64,000 bases of DNA from Cognatishimia sp. WU-CL00825 (lineage in GTDB: Bacteria > Pseudomonadota > Alphaproteobacteria > Rhodobacterales > Rhodobacteraceae): positions 1 to 64,000 of the forward strand of contig NZ_BAABWX010000006.1 in assembly GCF_040364665.1 (NCBI RefSeq), written 5' to 3'. The first letter of the stretch is position 1; the number at the start of each line of letters is the position of its first letter. Below the pieces are notes generated by a model. The model did not search any database. It had not been told where the DNA came from and worked only from the letters and a program-made list of their open reading frames with translations. The position numbers and the translations under genes were made by a program. Positions 47,669 through 56,093 of the stretch are shown here, in pieces.

Positions 47669-48424
47669 TCAGAACCGGAATGTGCCGAACCACTGGATGA
47701 AGTCGGACAGGAAGAACTCGATCATCGAGGGGATGGCCACTGAAAAGATCAGCAGGCCAACCGCAATTAGAATGGCTGCGGCAACAAAAAACACCGGCAG
47801 CTGGGGCATCATACGGTTTGCCAGCCCCATTCCCAAGTTGAGAATGACGCCCATGACAAAGAAAGGCGCGGCGATGGCGGTGCCGATATACAGCGAATGG
47901 CTGCCAGCCTTGACCATTTGCTGGGCAAAATCGCCGGTGATTTGCGGCCCCGGCGGAAACACCACATAGCTTTCAATCAGCCCGCGCAGAATGATGTGAT
48001 GGGTGTCGGTGATAAAGATCAGCGCCACCGAGCCGATGATCAGCAGCGAGGCCACAAGGGTGGCGCCTTCGAAAGAGCCAAGCGAAGGGCCAAAGGCATT
48101 GGCCAGACCCGAGACTTGCCCCACCTGATAGCCGGCAAATTGCATGGCCGACAGCAGCACGCGGGCCACAAGGCCGATCCACAGACCTACGGTGACCTCG
48201 GATGCCAGAAGCACAAACATTTCAGCCGGAGCTTGCGGGGCGATATTGGCGGTGGGCACGATGGGATAAAGCGCCAAACACAGCACCAGGGCAAAAGACA
48301 GCCGGGCGCGCAGGGGGATTTGGGTTTCCCCAAAGGCTGGCAAAAACAGCATGGCGCTGCCAATGCGCGCGACCACCAGCACGTATCCAAAGATCAGACT
48401 GGCGACAAAATCCTCGAGTGACAT
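47669..48424 (-). CDS. fliR: flagellar export gate protein FliR
   Basis: 251 residues from ATG 48424 (MSLEDFVASLIFGYVLVVARIGSAMLFLPAFGE); the open frame extends further upstream into flhA but that part is not FliR. About six membrane helices, with AGYQVGQVSGLANAFGPSLGSFEGATLVASLLIIGSVALIF as family core. Two bases separate it from the flhA stop. Confidence 0.93.
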   Translation of the reverse strand: MSLEDFVASLIFGYVLVVARIGSAMLFLPAFGETQIPLRARLSFALVLCLALYPIVPTANIAPQAPAEMFVLLASEVTVGLWIGLVARVLLSAMQFAGYQVGQVSGLANAFGPSLGSFEGATLVASLLIIGSVALIFITDTHHIILRGLIESYVVFPPGPQITGDFAQQMVKAGSHSLYIGTAIAAPFFVMGVILNLGMGLANRMMPQLPVFFVAAAILIAVGLLIFSVAIPSMIEFFLSDFIQWFGTFRF

Positions 48425-48426
48425 CG

Positions 48427-50526
48427 CTATGTCCCGATGGTGGCGACGGTTTTCAGCGAGGCGCGGCGGTGGACTTCGTTGTGGGAAATCACCTGTGTCA
48501 TCGGGCTGACGCGTTCCAGAATAGAGCGCACATAGGGGCGGCTGTCGGGTGCCACCAAAAGCGCGGGCCACTGGTCGCTGGCGGCAAATTGCTGAATTTC
48601 CTTGCGCACGGCCAGAACAAATTCCTGCACCCGTTGCGGCGACATGATGAAATTCACTTCTTCGCCGTTGCGGGAAATTGAATTGTGCATCTCGGTTTCC
48701 CAAGATTGGCCAAGGGTCACCACAGAGACATAGCCACTGGCGTCGGTCAGGGCCTGGCAAATCTGTTTGGCCAGTTGGGCACGCACATGTTCGACCACAA
48801 GCTGGACGTTTTTGGTGGTGCCAGCGGCTTCGGCCACGGCTTCGATGATTTTGGGCAGGTTGCGGATAGAGACCCGTTCAGAGACCAGAGCCTGCAGCAC
48901 ATGTTGCAGCATCACGGTGGGGGAGTTGTTGGAAATCTCGGCCAGCAATTTTTGATAGTCTTTGGTTTGGCCTTCGATCAATTCTTGGGTGGCGGCATAG
49001 GTCAAAAGCTCTGGCATATGCTCTTTGATGATCTCGGTCAGATGGGTGGTGACCACGCTTTCAGGATCAACCACGGTCATGCCACGGCTTTCCGCCTCGG
49101 AGGCCCGGCTTTGATCGACCCAGACGGCGTTTAGGCCAAAGGTCGGTTCGCGGGTGCGTTCGCCGGGCAGATCAATTTGTGCGCCCGAAGGTTCGATCAC
49201 CATCATGGCACCGGGGCGCAACTCGCCGCGCGCGGTTTCGATGCCGTGGATGGAAATCGCATAGGTCATGGCGGGCAATGTGGCGTCATCTTTGATGCGC
49301 ACGGGTGGGATCACAAAGCCAAAATCGGTGATGAACAGATTGCGCAGGCTTTTGACTTTGCCGGGCAGGGCCGCATCTGGCGAGTTGATCAGGGGCACCA
49401 AGGCGGCACCCAGATCCAAGCGCAGATCATCCAGTTTCAGCATTTCCTTGATCGGATCAACCGGGGCTTCGCCAGATTTGACGGCATTGGCTTCTTCGGT
49501 GATGCGCAGCTTTTCCTGTTCGGCCAGGTGGCCTTGCATGACATAACCCAGGGATGACATTGCAATGGCCAGCGCGGTGAAAACCAGCATAGGGAAACCG
49601 GGTAGAAAGCCGATGACCAAACACAGTGCAGCGGCCATATAAAGCGCCTTGGGGAAATTACCAAGCTGCGCCAGAACCGCCTCGTTTGCAGCCCCTTTTG
49701 TGCCGCCTTTGGTGACCAGCAGACCGGCCGCCAAAGATACGATCAGGGCGGGGATTTGTGAGACCAGACCATCGCCAATGGTCAAAACCGTATAGTTGTT
49801 GGCGGCTTCGCCGATGGTCAGGCCACGGCTGGTGACACCAATCAGAATGCCGCCGACCACATTGATCAGGGTGATGATCAGCCCCGCCACCGCATCACCG
49901 CGCACAAATTTCGACGCACCATCCATCGCGCCAAAGAAAGAGCTTTCTTCTTCGAGTTCCTTGCGACGCGCGCGGGCCTGATGCTCATCAATCATGCCGG
50001 CACCCAGATCAGCGTCGATGGCCATTTGTTTGCCGGGCATCGCATCCAGCGAGAAGCGGGCGGCGACTTCGGCGATCCGGGTCGAGCCTTTGGTGATGAC
50101 GATAAAGTTGATGATCACGAGGATGGCAAAAATCACGATGCCGATGACAAAGTCACCGCCGACAATAAAACGCGAGAAACCTTCGATCACCTTGCCCGCG
50201 GCGGCGGTGCCATTGTGGCCTTCGCTGAGGATCAGCCGGGTTGAGGATACGTTCAAGGCCAGCCGCAGCATGGTGACAACCAGCAGCAACGTCGGGAAAG
50301 AGTTGAAATCAAGCGCGCGCGGAATCCAGAGGGCGACCATTAGGATCAAGACCGACAGGGACAGCGACAGCGCCAGGCCCAGATCCAGCAAGATCGGCGG
50401 CAGGGGCACAAACAACATGCCCAAAATCATCACCACACCCAGCGCAAAAGCGATGTCGCGGTTGGCCAGAAGCCGCGAAAAATCGCGGCCTGCTGTTTGG
50501 GTGGGGTTGGTGTCTGGGGCGGTCAT
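48427..50526 (-). CDS. flhA: flagellar export apparatus protein FlhA
   Basis: 699 residues. Eight N-terminal membrane helices with the FHIPEP-type signature region DAMPGKQMAIDADLGAGMIDEHQARARRKE and a large C-terminal cytoplasmic domain that docks export chaperones (DPESVVTTHLTEIIKEHMPELLTYAATQELIEG). Proton-driven core of the export gate. Confidence 0.95.
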   Translation of the reverse strand: MTAPDTNPTQTAGRDFSRLLANRDIAFALGVVMILGMLFVPLPPILLDLGLALSLSLSVLILMVALWIPRALDFNSFPTLLLVVTMLRLALNVSSTRLILSEGHNGTAAAGKVIEGFSRFIVGGDFVIGIVIFAILVIINFIVITKGSTRIAEVAARFSLDAMPGKQMAIDADLGAGMIDEHQARARRKELEEESSFFGAMDGASKFVRGDAVAGLIITLINVVGGILIGVTSRGLTIGEAANNYTVLTIGDGLVSQIPALIVSLAAGLLVTKGGTKGAANEAVLAQLGNFPKALYMAAALCLVIGFLPGFPMLVFTALAIAMSSLGYVMQGHLAEQEKLRITEEANAVKSGEAPVDPIKEMLKLDDLRLDLGAALVPLINSPDAALPGKVKSLRNLFITDFGFVIPPVRIKDDATLPAMTYAISIHGIETARGELRPGAMMVIEPSGAQIDLPGERTREPTFGLNAVWVDQSRASEAESRGMTVVDPESVVTTHLTEIIKEHMPELLTYAATQELIEGQTKDYQKLLAEISNNSPTVMLQHVLQALVSERVSIRNLPKIIEAVAEAAGTTKNVQLVVEHVRAQLAKQICQALTDASGYVSVVTLGQSWETEMHNSISRNGEEVNFIMSPQRVQEFVLAVRKEIQQFAASDQWPALLVAPDSRPYVRSILERVSPMTQVISHNEVHRRASLKTVATIGT

Positions 50527-50532
50527 AGTGGG

Positions 50533-51333
50533 TTAAAACATCTCTTTGTGGTCCGGCAGAACCGGGCGCAACGGGCTGTTGGAATAAATACTATAGGTGG
50601 CGCCATTTTCTGCGGCGCTCCAGAACACCGGTGGGGCGGGCAATTTTGGCGCAGCTTTGGCCAATTGCACCGCCTGAGGTGCGGCTTGTTCGGCAAGGGC
50701 CATCAGACGATCCAGATCTTTTGCCACCACTTTGCGATTGCGTTCCAGCGAGGCCAGATAGCGGGCTTGGTGAATGTCGGTGGCCGAATGATAGCGTCCG
50801 GCAGCCAGTTCCCATGTGCCGGTTTGACGGTAGAGGTCCTTGAGAAAGCGCGCGGCGTAATCGGCGTTTAGGATCGGATCAAAGGCCGCGTCCTGACTGG
50901 CAAATTGTTCGCCATGCCAGCGCAGATTGATCTGCATGCAGCCCACATCGATGCTGTTGATGCCCTCGGCTTGTTTTTCGCGTACCCAGGCCTGCGCATC
51001 AGTCCGGTTTTTGAAAAACGCCCCCTGACCGTTGGCGTTTACCGTCCAGGGCCAAACCGCCAAACCGGCAGGGCCGGTGCGGCCCGCCTCTTGAATGCCA
51101 ATTGACAAAAGCAAGTGATCAGGAATGCCGTGTTTAGCCTCGGCCTGCAGGATCGCGGCAATACATTGCGCGCCAGTGGTTTCAGTTTGCACTGTTTTGG
51201 GCTTTTGCACCACAACCGGGGCGCTAGAGGCATATAGGTTGGAAAACAGATCCGCCACAGCGCGATCAGCAATACAGAGCAGAGCCGCGAGGACCACAAA
51301 CCAGAACACTCCAGAAAGCCGGGTACGTGTCAT
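50533..51333 (-). CDS. flagellum-associated lytic transglycosylase (SLT family 1)
   Basis: 266 residues with a signal peptide (1-27). Transglycosylase core: IPDHLLLSIGIQEAGRTGPAG with catalytic Glu82, DVGCMQINLRWHGEQF, NADYAARFLKDLYRQTGTWELAAGRYHS. Cuts peptidoglycan so that the rod can pass. Placed between fliQ and flhA and abutting both, it supplies the muramidase function that the short FlgJ-like protein at 55797 lacks. Confidence 0.88.
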   Translation of the reverse strand: MTRTRLSGVFWFVVLAALLCIADRAVADLFSNLYASSAPVVVQKPKTVQTETTGAQCIAAILQAEAKHGIPDHLLLSIGIQEAGRTGPAGLAVWPWTVNANGQGAFFKNRTDAQAWVREKQAEGINSIDVGCMQINLRWHGEQFASQDAAFDPILNADYAARFLKDLYRQTGTWELAAGRYHSATDIHQARYLASLERNRKVVAKDLDRLMALAEQAAPQAVQLAKAAPKLPAPPVFWSAAENGATYSIYSNSPLRPVLPDHKEMF

Positions 51334-51603
51334 CTACACACCGCCGCTGACAATCAGGTCAAACACCCGGTTTGACAGGCGCGACAGGGTGCTGAAGATA
51401 AAGGGCAGAGTCAGCGCCAGAACGCCAAAAATCGCGATGATCTTGGGCACAAAGGTCAAGGTCATTTCCTGAATTTGCGTCAGCGCCTGAATGAATGAAA
51501 TCACCAAACCCACCAGCAGTGCCACCGCAAGGATAGGGGCGCAGGCCACCAGAATTGTGGTGATGGTCAATCGCAGAACCTCGTATGCGCCCGTTGGGTC
51601 CAA
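51334..51603 (-). CDS. fliQ: flagellar export gate protein FliQ
   Basis: 89 residues, two membrane helices, [47 protein letters not shown] being the family core. Export gate subunit with FliP and FliR. Confidence 0.93.
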   Translation of the reverse strand: MDPTGAYEVLRLTITTILVACAPILAVALLVGLVISFIQALTQIQEMTLTFVPKIIAIFGVLALTLPFIFSTLSRLSNRVFDLIVSGGV

Positions 51604-51637
51604 CCCAGTCTCCTTTCTGCGGTTTGTATCGCAGCGC

Positions 51638-51970
51638 TTAAATCGGCATGCGCATGATGTCTTGGTAGGCCTCTACAATTTTGTCGCGTACGGCAACGGA
51701 CACCCGCACGGTGCTTTCCATGGTCATTGTGGCTTCGACGACCTGTTGAATACCGGCTTTGCCCGCAAGACCCGCCGTGGCGGTTTCGTCGCCCTGACGC
51801 ACGTTTTGCACCGATTGCGCGGCCGCATTGCGCAGCATGTCGCCAAAGCTTTCGGTCTTAGCCGCGTCAACATCTTGGCCAACTGCCGCCGGGCCGCCAT
51901 TCAGCTTGCTGGCCTTGCCATAGGCACCTTGGACAATCGCATTGGGACGGATCGATGAAATATCGCTCAT
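51638..51970 (-). CDS. fliE: hook-basal body protein FliE
   Basis: 110 residues, helical, with [68 protein letters not shown], the conserved FliE C-terminus. MS-ring to rod adapter. Ten bases after flgC. Confidence 0.92.
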   Translation of the reverse strand: MSDISSIRPNAIVQGAYGKASKLNGGPAAVGQDVDAAKTESFGDMLRNAAAQSVQNVRQGDETATAGLAGKAGIQQVVEATMTMESTVRVSVAVRDKIVEAYQDIMRMPI

Positions 51971-51979
51971 GGGTCAGGC

Positions 51980-52390
51980 CTATTCTATCAAATCTATCAA
52001 ACGGTTACGCATGGAGCGCGCGTTTTCCAACATGGTCATATTCGCCTCGTATGACCGCGAGGCTTCGCGCATGTTGGACATTTCGATCAGCGGGTTTACG
52101 TTTGGCAACTTAACATAACCATTGTTATCGGCGGCGGGGTGCGCTGGTTCGTAGCGCACGGTAAAGTCTGTCATGTCACGGGAAATGTCGGCCACTTCGA
52201 CCTGTGAATTGCCGGACCCATCAGAAATGAGTTCGCTAAAGGAAATGACCTTGCGGCGATACGGGTCCCCGCCCGGTTCATTGGCTGTCGAGGCGGCATT
52301 GGCAACGTTTTCTGACACAACCCGCATACGTTCGCTTTGAGCGCGCAGGCCGCTAGAGGCAATGCTGGTAATCGCTTTGAAGGAATCCAT
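51980..52390 (-). CDS. flgC: proximal rod protein FlgC
   Basis: 136 residues. N-terminal rod motif SIASSGLRAQSERMRVVSENVANAASTANEPGGDPYRRK and C-terminal GYVKLPNVNPLIEMSNMREASRSYEANMTMLENARSM, as in all FlgC. Follows flgB by 8 bases. Confidence 0.95.
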   Translation of the reverse strand: MDSFKAITSIASSGLRAQSERMRVVSENVANAASTANEPGGDPYRRKVISFSELISDGSGNSQVEVADISRDMTDFTVRYEPAHPAADNNGYVKLPNVNPLIEMSNMREASRSYEANMTMLENARSMRNRLIDLIE

Positions 52391-52398
52391 AGTGGTCT

Positions 52399-52749
52399 TT
52401 ACCCTCCTGAAACCATGCGCATCATGTCATGCGCTTTGCGATAAAGGTTGGCCGCGATCCGGTATTGTCCTGCGGTGTCGGTGGCCTCTAGAATCTGTTC
52501 TTCCAAGATCACGTTATTGCCGGAAATATCGGAACCCCAACTGGTGGCAGATTCCTGCACTTGGGCATCCAAAGAGGTACCCGCGGCCTCGGCGGCCCGT
52601 AAATAGCTTTCAAATCCCTCGACTTCGCGTGCCCGGTACCCGGCGGTATCGGCATTCGCGATGTTTTCAGACACAACCTTCTGTTTGTCAGACAGCCACT
52701 TGAGACGATCAGACGCGAGTTGAAACAGATTAGGTGTATCCAAATTCAT
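52399..52749 (-). CDS. flgB: proximal rod protein FlgB
   Basis: 116 residues with LASDRLKWLSDKQKVVSENIANADTAGYRAREVEGF, typical of FlgB. First gene of the long minus-strand unit flgB-flgC-fliE-fliQ-SLT-flhA-fliR-flhB. Divergent from fliI. Confidence 0.94.
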   Translation of the reverse strand: MNLDTPNLFQLASDRLKWLSDKQKVVSENIANADTAGYRAREVEGFESYLRAAEAAGTSLDAQVQESATSWGSDISGNNVILEEQILEATDTAGQYRIAANLYRKAHDMMRMVSGG

Positions 52750-52797
52750 GATGGACTCCTGCTTAATTCTTGTTGATTATAGCAAGTATAGCAAAGA

Positions 52798-52812
52798 TTA
52801 ACAGGGGGTTTA
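52798..52812. promoter_or_regulatory. CtrA-type site in the flgB / fliI divergent region
   Basis: TTAACAGGGGGTTTA (TTAA-N7-TTTA; minus strand TAAA-N7-TTAA), 49-63 bases upstream of flgB. It overlaps the AGGGGG ribosome site of fliI, so binding would affect flgB more naturally than fliI. Confidence 0.45.
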
Positions 52813-52817
52813 TTCTT

Positions 52818-54179
52818 GTGTCCAAGGTTTTTTTGGAACTTAAAAGCAAGATTTCCTCTTTGGAAAGCACAACAATAACCGGTCGCGTGCAATCGGTTGT
52901 GGGCATGTCGCTGACGGCGGCGGGGCTGCAACGGGCCGTGGGTATTGGGCAGCGCTGTATGGTGCGGGGCATCAAAGGGCCGGTTTTGGCCGAGGTGGTC
53001 GGTGCCAATGATGACGGGCTTAAACTGCTGCCTTTTGGCACTTGGGAAGGTGTAGCGGTTGGCGATCCGGTAGAGCTGGTGCAGCATGAGGAAGGCATTT
53101 CGCCGGATGACAGCTGGATTGGCACTGTGGTTGATGGGCTAGGCCGCCCGCTGTCTGATGCGCCAAATTTCAAACGTGGGCGCAGCCGCTCTTCGGGGCG
53201 CAATGGCCCGCCGCCCGCCTTTGGGCGCAAGCGTGTTGGACAAAAGCTAGAGACCAGCATCAAATGCATCGATGTGTTTACCCCGATTTGTCAGGGGCAG
53301 CGCATGGGGGTTTTTGCGGGCTCTGGGGTGGGGAAATCCACACTGATGGCGATGCTGGCGCGCAACACAAATGCCGATGTGATTGTGATTGGTCTGGTGG
53401 GGGAACGTGGCCGCGAAGTACAGGAATTCATTCAAGAAGATCTGGGGCCTGAAGGCATGGCGCGATCCGTTGTTGTGGTGGCAACCGGGGATGAAGCGCC
53501 GCTTTTGCGCCGCCAAGCTGCGCTGACAGCGACCACGGTTGCCGAACATTTTCGCACCGCCGGGCGACAGGTTTTGTTGCTGCTGGACAGCGTGACCCGC
53601 TTTGCCATGGCGCAGCGTGAAATCGGATTATCAAGCGGCGAGCCGCCCACCACCAAGGGCTATCCGCCGACGGTGTTTTCTGAAATGCCCCATCTGTTGG
53701 AACGGGCTGGGCCGGGGCGGGATGGTGAAGGCGATATCACCGCGATTTACACGGTTTTGGTGGATGGCGATGATATGAACGAGCCAATTGCCGACGCCAT
53801 TCGCGGCATTGTGGATGGGCATTTGGTGCTGGATCGTAATATTGCCGAGCAAAACCGTTATCCGGCGATTAATATTCAGAAATCTATTTCCCGGATGCTG
53901 CCTGCCTGCCATTCGCCTGAAGAATACACCATCATGCATGAGGCCCGCAAAGCGCTGGCGAAATATGCGGATATGGAGGATTTGATAAGGGTTGGGGCTT
54001 ATAAACCCGGCACAGACCCGGAAATTGACGCCGCCGCGCAGTTTTACAAAGTGGCCAATGATTTTCTGGCACAGCGCAAGGCGGAAAAATTGCCATCCGA
54101 TCAAAGCTTTGCCGAGTTGTTTCGCATGCTGCTGGAAGCAGGGATCGAAGTGCCGCTTGATCTTGGCACCCCGGCGTAA
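52818..54179 (+). CDS. fliI: flagellum-specific ATPase FliI
   Basis: 453 residues from GTG 52818, chosen because AGGGGG lies nine bases upstream; the ATG at 52770 has no site. F1-beta-like ATPase: Walker A FAGSGVGKSTL, VGERGREVQEF, Walker B VLLLLDSVTRFAMAQRE, SSGEPPTTKGYPPTVFSEMPHLLERAGPG. Works with FliH at the export gate. Single gene convergent with flagellin. Confidence 0.93.
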   Translation: MSKVFLELKSKISSLESTTITGRVQSVVGMSLTAAGLQRAVGIGQRCMVRGIKGPVLAEVVGANDDGLKLLPFGTWEGVAVGDPVELVQHEEGISPDDSWIGTVVDGLGRPLSDAPNFKRGRSRSSGRNGPPPAFGRKRVGQKLETSIKCIDVFTPICQGQRMGVFAGSGVGKSTLMAMLARNTNADVIVIGLVGERGREVQEFIQEDLGPEGMARSVVVVATGDEAPLLRRQAALTATTVAEHFRTAGRQVLLLLDSVTRFAMAQREIGLSSGEPPTTKGYPPTVFSEMPHLLERAGPGRDGEGDITAIYTVLVDGDDMNEPIADAIRGIVDGHLVLDRNIAEQNRYPAINIQKSISRMLPACHSPEEYTIMHEARKALAKYADMEDLIRVGAYKPGTDPEIDAAAQFYKVANDFLAQRKAEKLPSDQSFAELFRMLLEAGIEVPLDLGTPA

Positions 54180-54185
54180 ACGGAA

Positions 54186-54211
54186 ATCGGCCGCTATATA
54201 AAGCGGCCGAT
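54186..54211. terminator. bidirectional terminator-like hairpin between fliI and flagellin
   Basis: ATCGGCCGCT and AGCGGCCGAT form a perfect 10-bp stem with an ATATAA loop, just after the fliI stop and between two convergent genes. T runs are weak on both sides, so Rho-independent action is likely but not certain. Confidence 0.65.
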
Positions 54212-54271
54212 CAAGCTCTGTTAAAAGAGATAAGAACAAGCATTCAATTGCGAAGACTAGCTTCGCCAGAA

Positions 54272-54308
54272 GCTCTTCCGCTAATTGATATTCCTTAACG
54301 GAAGAGCG
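54272..54308 (-). promoter_or_regulatory. stem-loop overlapping the flagellin stop codon
   Basis: GCTCTTCCG (54272-54280) pairs with CGGAAGAGC (54300-54308) around a 19-base loop. The stop codon of the flagellin gene lies in the structure. It may protect the flagellin mRNA 3' end. Confidence 0.4.
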
Positions 54309-55128
54309 ACAGGATGTTCTGTGGAGCCTGGTTCGCCATAGACAGCGACTGTGTCGCCAGCTGTTGCTGTACCTGATAGGCTTGCAGACGTGCTGCTTCT
54401 TGTTCCATGTCGGCATCAACCATCGCAGAAACACCGGAATCCAGTGTGTCTGTCAGAGCTGAAAGGAAGCTTTGCTGGGATTCAACTGCTTTTTCGCCGA
54501 TACCCAGTGTGGTCGCTGCTGAAGTCGCTGCCTCGAGCTGAGTATTCGCCGATGTCAGGATAACTTCACGTGCTGCAGCATCTGCAGCCGCATCGATATC
54601 CAAAGCGGCTAGGGCAGTTACAATCGCACCCAAGTCAACTTCGTCGATGTCCATATTTGTGACGGACAATGCACCTGCTGAATCTCGTGAGATGCCGGAT
54701 ACGATCGAGCGAGTACCGCCACCATCAACCATGCTATCCCCATTGAAGGTCGCATTTCCGATTGTCGATGTCATACGGTCAGCCAGCGCAACAAGCTCTG
54801 CTTGTACCAGGCTGTGATCGACGCTTTCGTCTTGTGCAAAGGCAACACGCTCAACAAATTGACGCGCCAAATCTACAACTTCTTCGGCGCCCGCACGCGC
54901 AGTGCTGACAGAGTTCTTTGTAGAGGTCAGGCCTTCGTTGATGGCTTTGAACATGCCACTGTCGCTTTTCATGTTCTCAGAAATCGCGAAATAGGCTGCG
55001 TTGTCTTTACCAGAGCTGATCTGCAGACCTGTGGACACGCGGTTTTGTGTATCATTAAGACCCTTGTTGACCATGTTAAGGGTCTGAAGGGCTACCATTG
55101 CGGAACTGTTAGTGAGAATAGATGACAT
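54295..55128 (-). CDS. fliC: flagellin
   Basis: 277 residues. N-terminal D0/D1 (SAMVALQTLNMVNKGLNDTQNRVSTGLQISSGKDNAAYFAISENM) and C-terminal D1/D0 (DADMEQEAARLQAYQVQQQLATQSLSMANQAPQNILSLFR) are well conserved, with only a short variable centre. It is a compact filament protein lacking large D2/D3 domains. No signal peptide; exported by the type III gate. Likely controlled by FlaF/FlbT post-transcriptionally and by the CtrA-type array upstream. Confidence 0.95.
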   Translation of the reverse strand: MSSILTNSSAMVALQTLNMVNKGLNDTQNRVSTGLQISSGKDNAAYFAISENMKSDSGMFKAINEGLTSTKNSVSTARAGAEEVVDLARQFVERVAFAQDESVDHSLVQAELVALADRMTSTIGNATFNGDSMVDGGGTRSIVSGISRDSAGALSVTNMDIDEVDLGAIVTALAALDIDAAADAAAREVILTSANTQLEAATSAATTLGIGEKAVESQQSFLSALTDTLDSGVSAMVDADMEQEAARLQAYQVQQQLATQSLSMANQAPQNILSLFR

Positions 55129-55215
55129 TTAATGCTCTCCTCAATTTCTCATATTTATATCAGTCTTCTGACTGAAGCTGGTTTTTCACCAGTAATGACA
55201 ATATAGCGCCTAGGG

Positions 55216-55241
55216 TTAAAGCGGAGTTTACGTTTTGTTAA
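55216..55241. promoter_or_regulatory. triple CtrA half-site array upstream of flagellin
   Basis: TTAA (55216-55219), seven bases, TTTA (55227-55230), seven bases, TTAA (55238-55241): two overlapping full sites in exact 11-base register, 88-113 bases upstream of the flagellin ATG. A TATATT-like box (minus strand) lies closer to the gene. Confidence 0.6.
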
Positions 55242-55261
55242 TTTTTAGAAAAGATCTGTGA

Positions 55262-55762
55262 CTAAAATTCACGATCTATCTGTAATTTGGTGGTTTTATT
55301 GTCATTCAGCTTTTGACCGGTCTTGCCATACAGCCCATTCAGGCTGTGGCGTTGGGTGGCCTTTTCAATCTCGCGCACCACAGTGCCGGCGGCAGTGGCC
55401 ATGCGCGCCAAGAGGGTGCTGTTTTCTTCGACAACCCGCTTAAGCTCGTCCAAACGCTGCGGCAAGCGTCGGGCTTTGGCGGCATCTTCTGCCATAAAGG
55501 GTTCGACCAGCGGCATCTTGAGTTCCAACCACTTTAGGGTATCGGCCTTTTGCTCATAAAGCGCGCTGACGACATTGAGGTCGCCGCCGTTGATGGCGTC
55601 GATCTCTTGTTGCAACAGCCCGATGGCATCTGAAAGCTTGGCGGCAAAGGCATCGAGATTTTGCACATCGCGTTCGGTCAGGCCCGCAGACAGCCCACCA
55701 GCGGCGGCCGTGGACCGCGCTTTTTGGCGCTCGCCAAACCGAAATTTACGTTCTGCAATCAT
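55262..55762 (-). CDS. FlgN-like flagellar chaperone candidate
   Basis: 166 residues, almost entirely helical, no signal peptide: LDAFAAKLSDAIGLLQQEIDAINGGDLNVVSALYEQKADTLKWLELKMPLVEPFMA, then RRLPQRLDELKRVVEENSTLLARM. This heptad pattern and the position in flgI-flgJ-orf fit a FlgN-type export chaperone for FlgK/FlgL. Name withheld because FlgN is weakly conserved. Confidence 0.6.
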   Translation of the reverse strand: MIAERKFRFGERQKARSTAAAGGLSAGLTERDVQNLDAFAAKLSDAIGLLQQEIDAINGGDLNVVSALYEQKADTLKWLELKMPLVEPFMAEDAAKARRLPQRLDELKRVVEENSTLLARMATAAGTVVREIEKATQRHSLNGLYGKTGQKLNDNKTTKLQIDREF

Positions 55763-55796
55763 CGCGCGTCACTCCTGTCGCATCTGGCCTGTCACA

Positions 55797-56093
55797 TCAG
55801 GGCTTTTTATAGGCCGCCATCATTTGTTCGATATTGCCGGCCAACCCAAGACCGCCGCGTTCGACCAGGCTTTGGGACAGGGCTTCGGACATAAAGCTGC
55901 GCCACATCTGGCTGTCTTTGCCGCCCGACGCAGACCCCATATCGACGGTTTTCATCATCTCATCCACAAATTGCGATAAAAACACTGCCTCGAAATCCTT
56001 GGCGGATTGCAGCTCTTTTTCGGTCAACTTGGCGGTTGGCGCGGCTTGCTGCGCAGGTGACCCAATCGCGTTAAGACTTGGGATATCGCTCAT
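55797..56093 (-). CDS. FlgJ-like rod-binding protein (rod-cap domain only)
   Basis: 98 residues. LTEKELQSAKDFEAVFLSQFVDEMMKTVDMG, then LVERGGLGLAGNIEQMMAAYKKP, is the rod-cap N-domain of FlgJ; the muramidase domain of enterobacterial FlgJ is absent, as usual in alphaproteobacteria. One-base stop/start overlap with flgI (TGATG). Confidence 0.82.
   Translation of the reverse strand: MSDIPSLNAIGSPAQQAAPTAKLTEKELQSAKDFEAVFLSQFVDEMMKTVDMGSASGGKDSQMWRSFMSEALSQSLVERGGLGLAGNIEQMMAAYKKP

Noticed and set aside
46592..47743. 383-residue open frame antisense to flhB
   Set aside because: Same reason; flhB with its NPTH site occupies the other strand.
55199..55230. Sigma-28 promoter for flagellin on the minus strand (TAAA, 16 bases, GGCGCTAT)
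   Set aside because: Only about five of eight bases fit the -10 (GCCGATAA); too weak to list.
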